From the NCBI RefSeq assembly GCF_000711195.1, contig NZ_JOMR01000001.1, positions 1,860,001 through 1,924,000 of the forward strand: a stretch of DNA of 64,000 bases, given 5' to 3'. A model generated the notes under the pieces. The model did not search any database. It worked only from the letters and a program-made list of their open reading frames with translations, and had not been told where the DNA came from. Both the position numbers and the translations under genes were made by a program. Shown one piece after another: positions 47,636 through 56,396 of this stretch (position 1 is its first letter; each line of letters starts with the position of its first letter). The stretch comes from Thiomicrospira pelophila DSM 1534 (GTDB lineage: Bacteria; Pseudomonadota; Gammaproteobacteria; Thiomicrospirales; Thiomicrospiraceae).

Positions 47636-47971
47636 TCAATTTAATAAAACCGGGGTGGTTTCTGATTCCAATTCAACTTCCTCTCCAGGCGCGGCCACAG
47701 GTTGTGGAATCACCCAATAATACTGAGCTAAAACTGCGGCTAATTCCGAAGGCTGATGCAAAGGATCGGTAATTTCAACGGAACCGCCCGAACCAGTTTG
47801 CAAGCTGCCCGCTTGGGTTGCCGCTTCGGCCAAAGCTAAAACTTCCTCACGCCCTTCCCCCTCAATAATCCGAGCCTCCGGATTCCACCAAAGTACTTTA
47901 GCTTCTCGACCCGTTGCACCTGGTAGAGGCATGAGTTCTAATTTAATCCAATCTAACGGTGCTTTTGACAT
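47636..47971 (-). CDS. Uncharacterised 111-residue protein at the end of the suf operon
   Basis: No family recognised. It starts MSKAPLDWIKLELMPLPGATGREAKVLWW. It is acidic, has a GSGGSVEIT loop and ends in a Pro/Glu-rich tail (PGEEVELESETTPVLLN). It has no signal peptide, membrane helix or cysteine. It is 26 nt downstream of sufS on the same strand, so it is probably co-transcribed, and could have a role in Fe-S assembly or its protection. Codon use looks like that of its neighbours. Confidence 0.65.
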   Translation of the reverse strand: MSKAPLDWIKLELMPLPGATGREAKVLWWNPEARIIEGEGREEVLALAEAATQAGSLQTGSGGSVEITDPLHQPSELAAVLAQYYWVIPQPVAAPGEEVELESETTPVLLN

Positions 47972-47997
47972 GTATCAAACCCTTTTATTAAGTGGGC

Positions 47998-49215
47998 TTA
48001 GCGTAACATATCCAACGCTTCATGCACAGAATCGACCAGACGATCAATATCTTCGTGTGTGTTATAAACACCGAATGAAGCTCTCACCGTAGCCGGTACA
48101 TTAAATTTTTGCATCACAGGCATTGCACAATGATGACTAGCACGAACTGCAACACCATCTTGATCCAACAAAGTGGCCAAATCATGCGGATGCGCGCCAT
48201 CAATCACAAACGACACCACCGCGCCTTTGTTTTTAGCCGTACCAATAATGCGTAAGCCTTCAATTTCAGTTAAACGCTTAGTAGCATAATGCAGCAAATC
48301 ATCTTCAATTTTCGCAATTTGTTCAAACCCTAACGCCTGAATAAACTTAATTGCCGCACCCAAACCTATCACACCCGCGATATTAGGCGTACCGGCTTCA
48401 AATTTATATGGCAGTTCGTTGTATTCAGTTTTATCAAAAGTGACCGAATAAATCATGTCACCACCACCTTGATAAGGCGGCATAGCTTCCAGCAAATCTT
48501 GCTTAGCAACTAAACCGCCAATGCCAGTTGGCGCGTACATTTTATGACCTGAAAAGACAAAGAAGTCACAATCCAAAGCTTGGACATCCACTGCCATATG
48601 CGAAATAGACTGTGCCCCATCCACCAGAACCTTGATATCAGATTGGTGTGCCAATTTAACAATCTCAGCAATCGGGTTAATACTGCCGAGCGCATTCGAC
48701 ATGTGCGTAACAGCAATCAATTTTGTACGCGAGGTTATCAAGCCAGTTAAGTCATCTAACGATAATTCGCCCTGGTCATTAATCGGCCATTTAATGATCT
48801 TAATATTCAACTGATCACGCAACATTTGCCAAGGTACCAGATTAGAATGATGTTCCATTTCAGACACAATCACTTCGTCGCCCGCACATAGATTCGTGCG
48901 CCCCCAACTTTGCGCAACTAAATTGATCGCTTCGGTCGCGCCCCTAACAAAGATAACCTCTTTATAAGAACGCGCATTAAGCAAATGCCTAACTTGCTCT
49001 CTCACCCCTTCAAAGGCTTCCGTTCCGCGTTCACTTAACCCGTAAACGCCACGATGCACATTGGCGTTTTGCTCACGATAATAACGATTAATAGCGTCAA
49101 TCACGCTTACCGGTTTTTGGCTGGTTGATGCGTTGTCCAAGTAGACCAAAGGATGGCCTTTTTCAGATAAAGACAAGATTGGAAATTGCGCTTTAAGCGC
49201 GGCCTGATCAAACAT
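47998..49215 (-). CDS. sufS: Cysteine desulfurase SufS
   Basis: 405 residues from ATG 49213-49215 (MFDQAALKAQFP), with AAAGG 6 nt upstream. It is a PLP enzyme releasing sulfur from cysteine. The PLP Lys is in FVFSGHKMYAPTGIGG, and the catalytic Cys in RASHHCAMPVMQKF. It is a group II desulfurase, which usually needs SufE or SufU; neither is in the operon. It follows sufD by 87 nt. Confidence 0.95.
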   Translation of the reverse strand: MFDQAALKAQFPILSLSEKGHPLVYLDNASTSQKPVSVIDAINRYYREQNANVHRGVYGLSERGTEAFEGVREQVRHLLNARSYKEVIFVRGATEAINLVAQSWGRTNLCAGDEVIVSEMEHHSNLVPWQMLRDQLNIKIIKWPINDQGELSLDDLTGLITSRTKLIAVTHMSNALGSINPIAEIVKLAHQSDIKVLVDGAQSISHMAVDVQALDCDFFVFSGHKMYAPTGIGGLVAKQDLLEAMPPYQGGGDMIYSVTFDKTEYNELPYKFEAGTPNIAGVIGLGAAIKFIQALGFEQIAKIEDDLLHYATKRLTEIEGLRIIGTAKNKGAVVSFVIDGAHPHDLATLLDQDGVAVRASHHCAMPVMQKFNVPATVRASFGVYNTHEDIDRLVDSVHEALDMLR

Positions 49216-49302
49216 ACTCACCTTTTGAAAGTTGTTAAATCATCACCCATGCAAAAATTCCACAGCAGGAACTTAGGGTGATGAAGACGGATCGATAGGA
49301 AC

Positions 49303-50634
49303 TTAAGCGTTTAGCTTATGCATCAACTTATCAGCTAACCAATGACGGACTGGCGTTGAAGTAATTGATTCAAGCGGCTCAAGTAAAAAGGCTTGCGTGA
49401 CTAAGCGGCGCGCATCCTCTGCATTAATACCGCGAGCGCGCAGATAAAAAATCTGCTCTTCACTGATTTGACCTGAAGCCGAACCATGCGAACATTTAAC
49501 ATCGTCGGCATAAATCTCCAGCTGTGGCTTGCTATCAACCTTGGCTTTATCAGACAATAACAAGTTCTTGTTATCCATCTGTCCATCGGTTTTTTGAGCC
49601 GCGCGTGCGACCTTAATCATGCCGTTAAACACCCCAACCGCCTCATCGTCTAATACGAGCTTATGCAATTGACGGCTTGTACCCCACCAGGCCTGGTGCT
49701 CGGTATGGGTTCGGGTATCCATAATTTGCTGACCGCTTGCAAAACATGCACTGCTCTGCTCTGATTCAATATGCTCTTCTGCCATACGCAATACATTTTG
49801 ATGACGAGAAATGCTCGACCCCAAGCTAATATAATGCGTACGAAATACCGAGTTTTTAGCTTGGTCTACAAACTGTAAACCAAAATACATTGCCGACGGA
49901 TTAAGCGACTGCAATACGACTTGGTTTAACTGCGCTTTTTCAGCAACATTGATTTCCGTAACAACATTATCGAACGCATTCAATTTATTATTTAAACTGA
50001 CATGTTGCTGAAGCAAGCTCAATTGCGCGCCATGCGCAAGCGTGACACGGTTACGCACGGTATTAGCATGTTCATTCTGCGTTTGCACATAGGTACATAA
50101 AATTGGGCGTTCAACCAAACAATGTGGTTCGAGTTGAATCACCACACCGTCATCAAACAACATTGAATTTAAGGTGCCAAACGCTTCCTTTTCAATCCCC
50201 ATTTCATGTGATAAAAACGCGGTATAACCCTGCTTGAAATCCAATGCATCTTTGACCGATTCAATACTCAAGCCGGCTGGCAATTCACTTAAATCATCTG
50301 AAAAGCGTTCACTAAAGTAACCGTCCACAAACACCAAATGCATGACATCAAACGGCGGTAAAAAGGCCTTAATGTCGGCTTCAGAAATCTGCGCAACACC
50401 ACTACGCTGATAATGCGTCTGTAAAAATCCATTCAGCGGCGTGTACTTCCAGTCTTCATCCCGACGGGTTGGAAAGCCTTGTTCAGCAAAGTGTTCACTA
50501 GCTTGTTGACGAAACGCCACCAAAGCCGCATCCGACTCAGACGCCATTAACGTCTCAGCCTGCTGCTGATAAAAACTCATAGCGCTTTGCGCGACAGGAC
50601 TATGCTTCTTGATAGGCTTGGATAAGGTGGTCAT
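49303..50634 (-). CDS. sufD: Fe-S cluster assembly protein SufD
   Basis: 443 residues. The start ATG 50632-50634 overlaps the sufC end by 35 nt and is supported by AGGAG 7 nt upstream. The SufBD core beta-helix is present, with KVDSKPQLEIYADDVKCSHGSASGQISEEQIFYLRARGI, in outline the shared SufB/SufD signature. SufBC2D is the scaffold that builds the cluster. Palindrome copy 13 encodes T-E-H-Q-A-W-W-G in the core region. Confidence 0.95.
   Translation of the reverse strand: MTTLSKPIKKHSPVAQSAMSFYQQQAETLMASESDAALVAFRQQASEHFAEQGFPTRRDEDWKYTPLNGFLQTHYQRSGVAQISEADIKAFLPPFDVMHLVFVDGYFSERFSDDLSELPAGLSIESVKDALDFKQGYTAFLSHEMGIEKEAFGTLNSMLFDDGVVIQLEPHCLVERPILCTYVQTQNEHANTVRNRVTLAHGAQLSLLQQHVSLNNKLNAFDNVVTEINVAEKAQLNQVVLQSLNPSAMYFGLQFVDQAKNSVFRTHYISLGSSISRHQNVLRMAEEHIESEQSSACFASGQQIMDTRTHTEHQAWWGTSRQLHKLVLDDEAVGVFNGMIKVARAAQKTDGQMDNKNLLLSDKAKVDSKPQLEIYADDVKCSHGSASGQISEEQIFYLRARGINAEDARRLVTQAFLLEPLESITSTPVRHWLADKLMHKLNA
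49687..49696. repeat. CCAGGCCTGG palindrome, copy 13
   Basis: Perfect ACCAGGCCTGGT in sufD, read E-H-Q-A-W-W on the minus strand. Confidence 0.96.
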
Positions 50635-51358
50635 ACCCCTTCTCCTCTAATTCTTGTGCTAACTCAAAACCGCCCGACTTAATAATTTGGCCGTTATACA
50701 ATACGTGCACATGGTCGGGTTTAATATAATCCAACAACCGTTGGTAATGGGTAACGATTAAAAAACTACGATCCGGCGAACGCAAGTTATTCACGCCTTC
50801 TGCCACAATCCGCAAAGCATCGATGTCCAAACCGGAGTCGGTTTCATCCATAATACAAAGCTTCGGCTCCAACATCGCCATTTGAAAAATATCGTTGCGT
50901 TTCTTTTCGCCACCCGAAAAGCCCACATTCACTGAACGTTCTAGCATTACCGGCGACATTTCCAATTTTTTCATTTTTTCAGCGGCCAACTGTTCAAAGT
51001 CAAACATGTCTAATGCTGGTTGACCTTTGGCTTCACGCACCGCATTAACCGCGGTTTGCATAAACAGTTTATTAGATACCCCCGGAATTTCGACCGGATA
51101 CTGAAACGCCAAAAACACACCTTTACGAGCACGTTCTTCCGCGTCCATTTCAAGCAAATCTTCGCCGTCGTATTCGACGTTACCGTCGGTCACTTCGTAT
51201 TCTTCGCGACCAGCCAAAACGCTCGACAAAGTACTTTTGCCTGAGCCATTTGGCCCCATAATGGCATGGACTTCGCCTGGATTCAGTTGCAAATTAATGC
51301 CCTTCAAAATCGATTTTTCTTCGACCTGGGCGTGTAGATTATTAATGTTTAATAACAT
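50600..51358 (-). CDS. sufC: Fe-S cluster assembly ATPase SufC
   Basis: A 252-residue ABC ATPase. Walker A is GPNGSGKSTLSSVLAG, the signature is NVGFSGGEKKRNDIFQMA, and Walker B is LCIMDETDSGLDIDAL. It powers SufBC2D. Length matches E. coli SufC (248). It lies 96 nt after sufB. Confidence 0.97.
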   Translation of the reverse strand: MLLNINNLHAQVEEKSILKGINLQLNPGEVHAIMGPNGSGKSTLSSVLAGREEYEVTDGNVEYDGEDLLEMDAEERARKGVFLAFQYPVEIPGVSNKLFMQTAVNAVREAKGQPALDMFDFEQLAAEKMKKLEMSPVMLERSVNVGFSGGEKKRNDIFQMAMLEPKLCIMDETDSGLDIDALRIVAEGVNNLRSPDRSFLIVTHYQRLLDYIKPDHVHVLYNGQIIKSGGFELAQELEEKGYDHLIQAYQEA

Positions 51359-51454
51359 AGTCTTCGTCTTTGCTTTTGCGTTAAAAATTGGATTGTATTT
51401 GTTCAGCGGGCTGGTTTAAATCTCGACAAAACAACCGACTGAACTGAATTAAAC

Positions 51455-52945
51455 TTAACCGACCGAGCCTTCCAAGCTAATGGCCAACAGCTCTTCCGCT
51501 TCTTGCGCGAACTCGAGAGGCAGCTCTTTAAACACCTCTTTACAGAAGCCGTTTACGATCATGGAAATCGCATCTTGCTCACTAATCCCGCGCTGCTGAC
51601 AGTAAAACAACTGATCTTCACCAATACGTGATGTGGTCGCTTCATGCTCTACTTGGGCAGTTGGGTTTTCCACCTCAATATAAGGGAAAGTATGCGCGCC
51701 ACATTGATCGCCAATTAGCATCGAGTCACACTGGGTAAAGTTTCGCGCGCCCTCGGCAGACGGTAGAATCTTAACCAAACCACGATAGGTGTTATCACTG
51801 CGCCCAGCCGACAGGCCTTTTGAAATAATGGTACTGCTGGTGTTTTTACCGATATGAATCATCTTGGTGCCAGTATCGGCCTGTTGGCGGCGGTTGGTTA
51901 AAGCCACCGAATAAAACTCACCAATCGAGTTGTCGCCTTTCAAGATGCAACTTGGGTACTTCCAAGTAATCGCCGAACCGGTTTCAGCCTGTGTCCAAGA
52001 CAACTTAGCATTGCGACCTTCGCAAATTCCACGCTTGGTCACAAAGTTCAGAATCCCGCCTTGACAGTCATCATCACCTGGGTACCAGTTTTGCACGGTG
52101 GAATATTTCACTTCGGCATCCTCATGCACAATCACTTCGACCACGGCCGCATGCAACTGATAGGTATCACGTACTGGTGCAGAACAACCTTCCAGGTAAC
52201 TTACATAACTGCCTTTATCGGCAATTAAAATCGTACGCTCAAACTGACCGGTTTTGGCTTCGTTAATGCGGAAATAGGTCGATAAATCAATTGGACAACG
52301 CACCCCCGGCGGCACATATACAAACGTACCATCCGAGGCAACCGCTGAGTTTAAAGCGGCGAAAAAGTTATCGTGATGCGGCACCACCGTGCCAATATAT
52401 TGCTGAACCAACTCCGGATAGTCATGCACCGCTTCCGAGAAGGAGCAAAAGATAATGCCAAGTTTGGCCAAATCATCACGTTTGGTGGTCGAAATGGAAA
52501 CTGAATCAAAAATCGCATCAACTGCAATATTGGCTTCACCATCATCATTAATCGGTACACCGAGCGAAGCAAAGGCTTTTGCTACTTCGGGATCAATCTG
52601 ATTCGCTTGCGTATGATCTTTACCATCGAGCGATTTATCGCAGGATTCCGAACAGCTGCCGCATTCAGGCGCTGAGTAATAACTATAGTCTTGATAATCA
52701 ATCGGCTCGTACTCAGCTTTCGCCCAATGCGGTTCTACCATCGTCTGCCAATGCTTAAAGGCTTTAAGACGGAAATCCAACATCCATTGCGGTTCATTCT
52801 TTTTTGCTGAAATCGCACGCACGACGGATTCGTTTAAACCTTTTGCAAAGGTTTCTACGGCCGTTGCTGTAAAAAAACCTTCTTTATAGTGTTGGTTTTT
52901 TTGCAAAATATCATTGATTTCTTGGTATTGAGTGGTCTGCGTCAT
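51455..52945 (-). CDS. sufB: Fe-S cluster assembly scaffold SufB
   Basis: A 496-residue core scaffold. The family segments [37 protein letters not shown] and [36 protein letters not shown] are present. Length matches E. coli SufB (495). The N-terminal region has CGSCSESC at residues 95-102, a CxxCxxxC cluster that could bind metal or a cluster. It is the first gene of sufBCDS; no sufR/iscR-type regulator or sufE is upstream. Confidence 0.96.
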   Translation of the reverse strand: MTQTTQYQEINDILQKNQHYKEGFFTATAVETFAKGLNESVVRAISAKKNEPQWMLDFRLKAFKHWQTMVEPHWAKAEYEPIDYQDYSYYSAPECGSCSESCDKSLDGKDHTQANQIDPEVAKAFASLGVPINDDGEANIAVDAIFDSVSISTTKRDDLAKLGIIFCSFSEAVHDYPELVQQYIGTVVPHHDNFFAALNSAVASDGTFVYVPPGVRCPIDLSTYFRINEAKTGQFERTILIADKGSYVSYLEGCSAPVRDTYQLHAAVVEVIVHEDAEVKYSTVQNWYPGDDDCQGGILNFVTKRGICEGRNAKLSWTQAETGSAITWKYPSCILKGDNSIGEFYSVALTNRRQQADTGTKMIHIGKNTSSTIISKGLSAGRSDNTYRGLVKILPSAEGARNFTQCDSMLIGDQCGAHTFPYIEVENPTAQVEHEATTSRIGEDQLFYCQQRGISEQDAISMIVNGFCKEVFKELPLEFAQEAEELLAISLEGSVG

Positions 52946-53002
52946 CGAAAATTCACTTGTTAAAACAATTCTTACTATTTTAGTTGGTTATTCATTAAAA
53001 GT

Positions 53003-53692
53003 CTAGCCTACAGGCGCATGACAAGCTTGCAACCAAGTGTTTAAATCATCCTGACTTACACCTCGGCCCAGAATACGAATATGCCCTATCTGATTTACAT
53101 CCTTGTCGGCGGCAAACGTATCCCAGCGCACAAACGTGCCTTCGAGTGCAACCGGGTTCACATATTCTTGCGTATCCAACACCGCTTGCACCCGCCAAAA
53201 CTCAACCCCTAGATTTTGTTTCGCCGTGTCCAACACAAACATTAAATGCTCCAACACGACTTTAGGCAGTACAAACTCAAAGCTTTGCAACTCAGGCCAA
53301 TCGGGGCGAACCGCCGTCCTTGGTGCGGATAACAAACTGTTAACTCGCGACTCAGCCAGGTTTTCATAAAGACAAGTAGCAAAGGGTTTACTCGGTGCAA
53401 TCTGCTTCAGCTGAGCTAACCACCAGGCCTGGTGGTCGAGCGAGACCTCTTGCCAAAACATGAATACAATCGCATCCCCTGCATTAATAAGCTGACCAAG
53501 TGCCGCGTCATCTTCAACCGGACTGCGTGCATCAATCACCACCCAGGCCCGCTCAGAATCAGATACATCAAACACCAGGCCTGGCGCTTCTCTTAAACTT
53601 AATGTCTTATTGGACTGTAAAGCCTTTAACAGGCGAGTTTTCCCCGCGCCCGGCCAACCCAGCAAACAAACAGGAGATTTCACTGAAAGCAT
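53003..53692 (-). CDS. Short CobW-like P-loop protein next to znuA
   Basis: 229 residues. The N-terminal Walker A is LLGWPGAGKTRLLKAL, and the C-terminus resembles CobW_C (FWRVQAVLDTQEYVNPVALEGTFVRWDTF). The normal CxCC metal motif and NKxD are not visible, and the protein is shorter than G3E GTPases (300-400). G3E members supply metal cofactors, zinc included. It overlaps znuA by 13 nt, so a zinc link is likely. Two palindrome copies lie inside, one in the DHQAWW frame (53423) and one in the PGLV frame (53575). Confidence 0.65.
   Translation of the reverse strand: MLSVKSPVCLLGWPGAGKTRLLKALQSNKTLSLREAPGLVFDVSDSERAWVVIDARSPVEDDAALGQLINAGDAIVFMFWQEVSLDHQAWWLAQLKQIAPSKPFATCLYENLAESRVNSLLSAPRTAVRPDWPELQSFEFVLPKVVLEHLMFVLDTAKQNLGVEFWRVQAVLDTQEYVNPVALEGTFVRWDTFAADKDVNQIGHIRILGRGVSQDDLNTWLQACHAPVG
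53423..53432. repeat. CCAGGCCTGG palindrome, copy 14
   Basis: Perfect core in the CobW-like gene, within CCACCAGGCCTGGTGG; read L-D-H-Q-A-W-W-L on the minus strand. Confidence 0.97.
53575..53584. repeat. CCAGGCCTGG palindrome, copy 15
   Basis: Perfect core in the CobW-like gene, 152 bp from copy 14, read E-A-P-G-L-V-F on the minus strand. Confidence 0.95.
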
Positions 53693-54621
53693 GCGCTAAA
53701 GTCGCTCACTAACTGATCATAAAAAGCTTCATAAGGCTCAAGCTTCGCTTCAAATCCAAGCGGATCAAGCGTGCCGATCGACACATCTAAGCCTTGCACC
53801 ACTGGCGTTAAACGTGAATCTGGAAACTGCGGCTCCTTAAAAATACACTTCACCTGTCGATGACGAATCAACTCACGCAAGTCTTGCACCGCGCGCATAC
53901 TGGGCGGCACTTCCGGATTGACATGAATCGACCCTAAAGCCTGCAAACCAAAACTTTGCTCAAAATATTGATAGGCATCATGCATCACCACAAAACCTTG
54001 GTCTTGATAAGGCTCAAGCTTTAACAACCAGACCTGGTGGGCTTCACTTAAACTGGCCAAGGTTGCTTTTTCACGCGCCACAATCGCCCCCAACTGCATA
54101 GGTTGCAAGGCCTGAAACTGCTGACTAAATTCTTTAATTAATAAGCGGGCATTTTGATAACTTAACCAAATATGGCCATCGGTACGCGCCGCTTGCATTG
54201 GCTTGTCGGCAACTTCATGCGTGGCATGATTATGATCGTGCTCATGTGCGTGATCGTCATCTAACTCTTGCCAAAGCCCACCATCACGCTTAGGCAGCAC
54301 TAGCAAATCGGGCAGCTGACGCATCACCACTTGGGTGCCATCATAATGACGCAACGCGCGCTCTAACCAAGCATCAATTCCAGTACCGACCGACACCACA
54401 ATATCCGCTTTTTGGATTTGACGCATATGACTGGGTTTGAGCTGAAAGCCATGCGGAGATGCCCCCGGACTTAACAATACATGCAATTTATCGTCTTCAT
54501 CCAGCAAAGGCATGACCATCCCGGCTAAAGGCGGAATCGACACCACCACATTCAAAGCCTGTACTTGGCTGGTTGCCAACAAAGTCAGACTCAATATAAA
54601 AATCCGTATCGCGCTTCGCAT
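53680..54621 (-). CDS. znuA: Zinc ABC transporter substrate-binding protein ZnuA
   Basis: A 313-residue periplasmic cluster A-I binding protein. A signal peptide ends at TSQVQA (residue ~22). Zinc ligands are in SPGASPHGFQLKP, in GHIWLSYQN and in VMHDAYQYF. The His-rich loop is DDDHAHEHDHNHATH, typical of ZnuA. It is divergent from znuC. A degenerate palindrome (54029-54038) gives A-H-Q-V-W-L. Confidence 0.93.
   Translation of the reverse strand: MRSAIRIFILSLTLLATSQVQALNVVVSIPPLAGMVMPLLDEDDKLHVLLSPGASPHGFQLKPSHMRQIQKADIVVSVGTGIDAWLERALRHYDGTQVVMRQLPDLLVLPKRDGGLWQELDDDHAHEHDHNHATHEVADKPMQAARTDGHIWLSYQNARLLIKEFSQQFQALQPMQLGAIVAREKATLASLSEAHQVWLLKLEPYQDQGFVVMHDAYQYFEQSFGLQALGSIHVNPEVPPSMRAVQDLRELIRHRQVKCIFKEPQFPDSRLTPVVQGLDVSIGTLDPLGFEAKLEPYEAFYDQLVSDFSACFQ
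54029..54038. repeat. Degenerate palindrome CCAGACCTGG
   Basis: One mismatch to the core, in znuA, read A-H-Q-V-W-L in the QAW frame on the minus strand. Confidence 0.8.
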
Positions 54622-54651
54622 TTGCTTGCGTCTCCCTGTAAAATAGCCACT

Positions 54652-55413
54652 ATGAACTCAACTCAACCTAGCGCCACGGCCAACCCACAATCTGATTTAT
54701 TAATTAGCGCACACCAAATTCGACACCGCTTTGGTGAGAATCCTGTGTTGCAAGATATCGACTTTCAAATTTACCGAAACCAAATCATTACCTTAATTGG
54801 CCCCAATGGCGCGGGAAAGTCTACTTTAGTTAAAATCCTGCTCAAGATTTTGCAACCCACCCAAGGCCAAGTTACTCATCACCAAGATTTGGTGATTGGC
54901 TTTATGCCGCAAAAAATTCAAATTGACCCGACCCTGCCCTTAACCGTTAAACGCTTTTTACAACTGGGCTTAAAAAAGGCAGAACATAATACCACACAGA
55001 TCGAAATCATCGCACAAGAACTCCAGATAGCCAGCCACCTAAACCAAGCCGTGCAATCCTTATCGGGCGGCGAAATGCAACGCGTTTTATTAGCACGAGC
55101 GCTGATTCGCAACCCCGATTTATTAGTGCTAGACGAGCCGGTTCAGGGCATAGATTTACAAAGCCAAAGTCAGATATATCAACTCATTCATGAGCAACAA
55201 CAAAAACGCCAATGCGGCGTATTAATGATCAGCCACGACCTGCACTTGGTGATGAAACACACCGATGAAGTGATTTGCCTAAACCAACACGTATGCTGTT
55301 CAGGTACCGTACAAAGTCTGCGCGACCACCCAAGTTTTATTGCTCAGTTTGGAACGGATTTGCCCGAGCACGCACTTTATCAACATCACCACGACCACTG
55401 CAAACACGGATAA
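54652..55413 (+). CDS. znuC: Zinc ABC transporter ATP-binding protein ZnuC
   Basis: 253 residues from ATG 54652 (MNSTQPSATANPQ); the longer frame upstream would run into znuA. Walker A is GPNGAGKSTLVKIL, the signature is LSGGEMQRVLLARAL, and Walker B is LLVLDEPVQGI. The C-terminus has a His-rich tail (YQHHHDHCKH). Only 30 nt separate it from the start of znuA, so promoters or any Zur site must overlap coding sequence. I see no canonical Zur box. Confidence 0.92.
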   Translation: MNSTQPSATANPQSDLLISAHQIRHRFGENPVLQDIDFQIYRNQIITLIGPNGAGKSTLVKILLKILQPTQGQVTHHQDLVIGFMPQKIQIDPTLPLTVKRFLQLGLKKAEHNTTQIEIIAQELQIASHLNQAVQSLSGGEMQRVLLARALIRNPDLLVLDEPVQGIDLQSQSQIYQLIHEQQQKRQCGVLMISHDLHLVMKHTDEVICLNQHVCCSGTVQSLRDHPSFIAQFGTDLPEHALYQHHHDHCKHG

Positions 55414-55419
55414 CACGCT

Positions 55420-56211
55420 ATGACACTTGACCCATTTATGCTTTATGCGCTTAGCGCCGGTTTGCTAGCGGCTTGGCTGGCTGCCCCCTTGGGTGTGTTT
55501 GTGGTCTGGCAGCGTCAAGCCTATTTTGGTGAAACCTTAGCGCATTCGGCTTTATTAGGCATTGGCCTTGGGTTGATTCTACAAATCCATTTAACCCTCG
55601 CGATCCTCATCACCTCGTTTATTATTGTGATTAGCTTGCACCAACTGCGTCAAAGCGCCTTGTTAGCCACCGACACCTTATTAGGCATACTTGCACACGG
55701 CAGTTTAGCGCTCGGCTTGGTGGTGATTAGCCTACAAGGCAATATCCAGCTCGACATTATGGGCTATTTATTCGGTGACATTCTAAGTGTGCACCATGAA
55801 GACTTATACTGGATGCTCGGACTGGGGATGTTGCTGTTGGTGTTTTTTTACCGCAACTGGCACGACTTGCTCAACCTCACCCTCAACACCGAACTGGCAC
55901 AAGTCGAAGGCGTAAAAGTCAAAGCCCTGCAATTGCAAATGACCTTATTGCTCGCCTTGGTGATTGCCGTCGCGATGAAAATTGTTGGCATTCTACTCAT
56001 CACCTCGTTACTCATTCTCCCGGCCGCCACCGCGCGTCGTTTAGCCAAAACACCTGAACAAATGCTGGGGTACACCTTTTTAACCGCCAGCTTCAGTGTC
56101 GTCACCGGTTTAATCCTATCCTACTACCTAGACCTACCATCCGGCCCAGCCATTGTGGTCAGTGCGACGGGATTATTCCTGTTGCTACTACTTAAACCCA
56201 AAAAAACCTAA
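55420..56211 (+). CDS. znuB: Zinc ABC transporter membrane protein ZnuB
   Basis: A 263-residue polytopic membrane protein of the ABC-3 family, with about eight helices. Examples are GLLAAWLAAPLGVFVVWQRQAYFGETLAHSALLG (the cytoplasmic EAA-like loop region) and ILLITSLLILPAATARRLA. It is the zinc permease, 6 nt after znuC. Length matches E. coli ZnuB (261). Confidence 0.95.
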   Translation: MTLDPFMLYALSAGLLAAWLAAPLGVFVVWQRQAYFGETLAHSALLGIGLGLILQIHLTLAILITSFIIVISLHQLRQSALLATDTLLGILAHGSLALGLVVISLQGNIQLDIMGYLFGDILSVHHEDLYWMLGLGMLLLVFFYRNWHDLLNLTLNTELAQVEGVKVKALQLQMTLLLALVIAVAMKIVGILLITSLLILPAATARRLAKTPEQMLGYTFLTASFSVVTGLILSYYLDLPSGPAIVVSATGLFLLLLLKPKKT

Positions 56212-56333
56212 GCAAACTTTAAGTAAGCGACACTTACACTTAATACACCTATACCGGCTTATTGAAAACAAATAACCTCAACAAACTAATGAACAGCATT
56301 ATGAGTTTTATCCGGCTCAGCGCTCTATATTAA

Positions 56334-56362
56334 TTGGATTTTGCACCTCTATTTGATACAAT
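56334..56362 (+). promoter_or_regulatory. Candidate sigma-70 promoter for the 56397 gene
   Basis: TTGGAT, a 17-nt spacer and TACAAT (56357-56362). The predicted start of transcription is near 56369, about 28 nt before the TTG start codon. A minimal ORF ATG AAG ATC TAG (56381-56392) lies in this leader. Confidence 0.55.
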
Positions 56363-56396
56363 CCAAGGTATTTTTAACCCATGAAGATCTAGTAGC

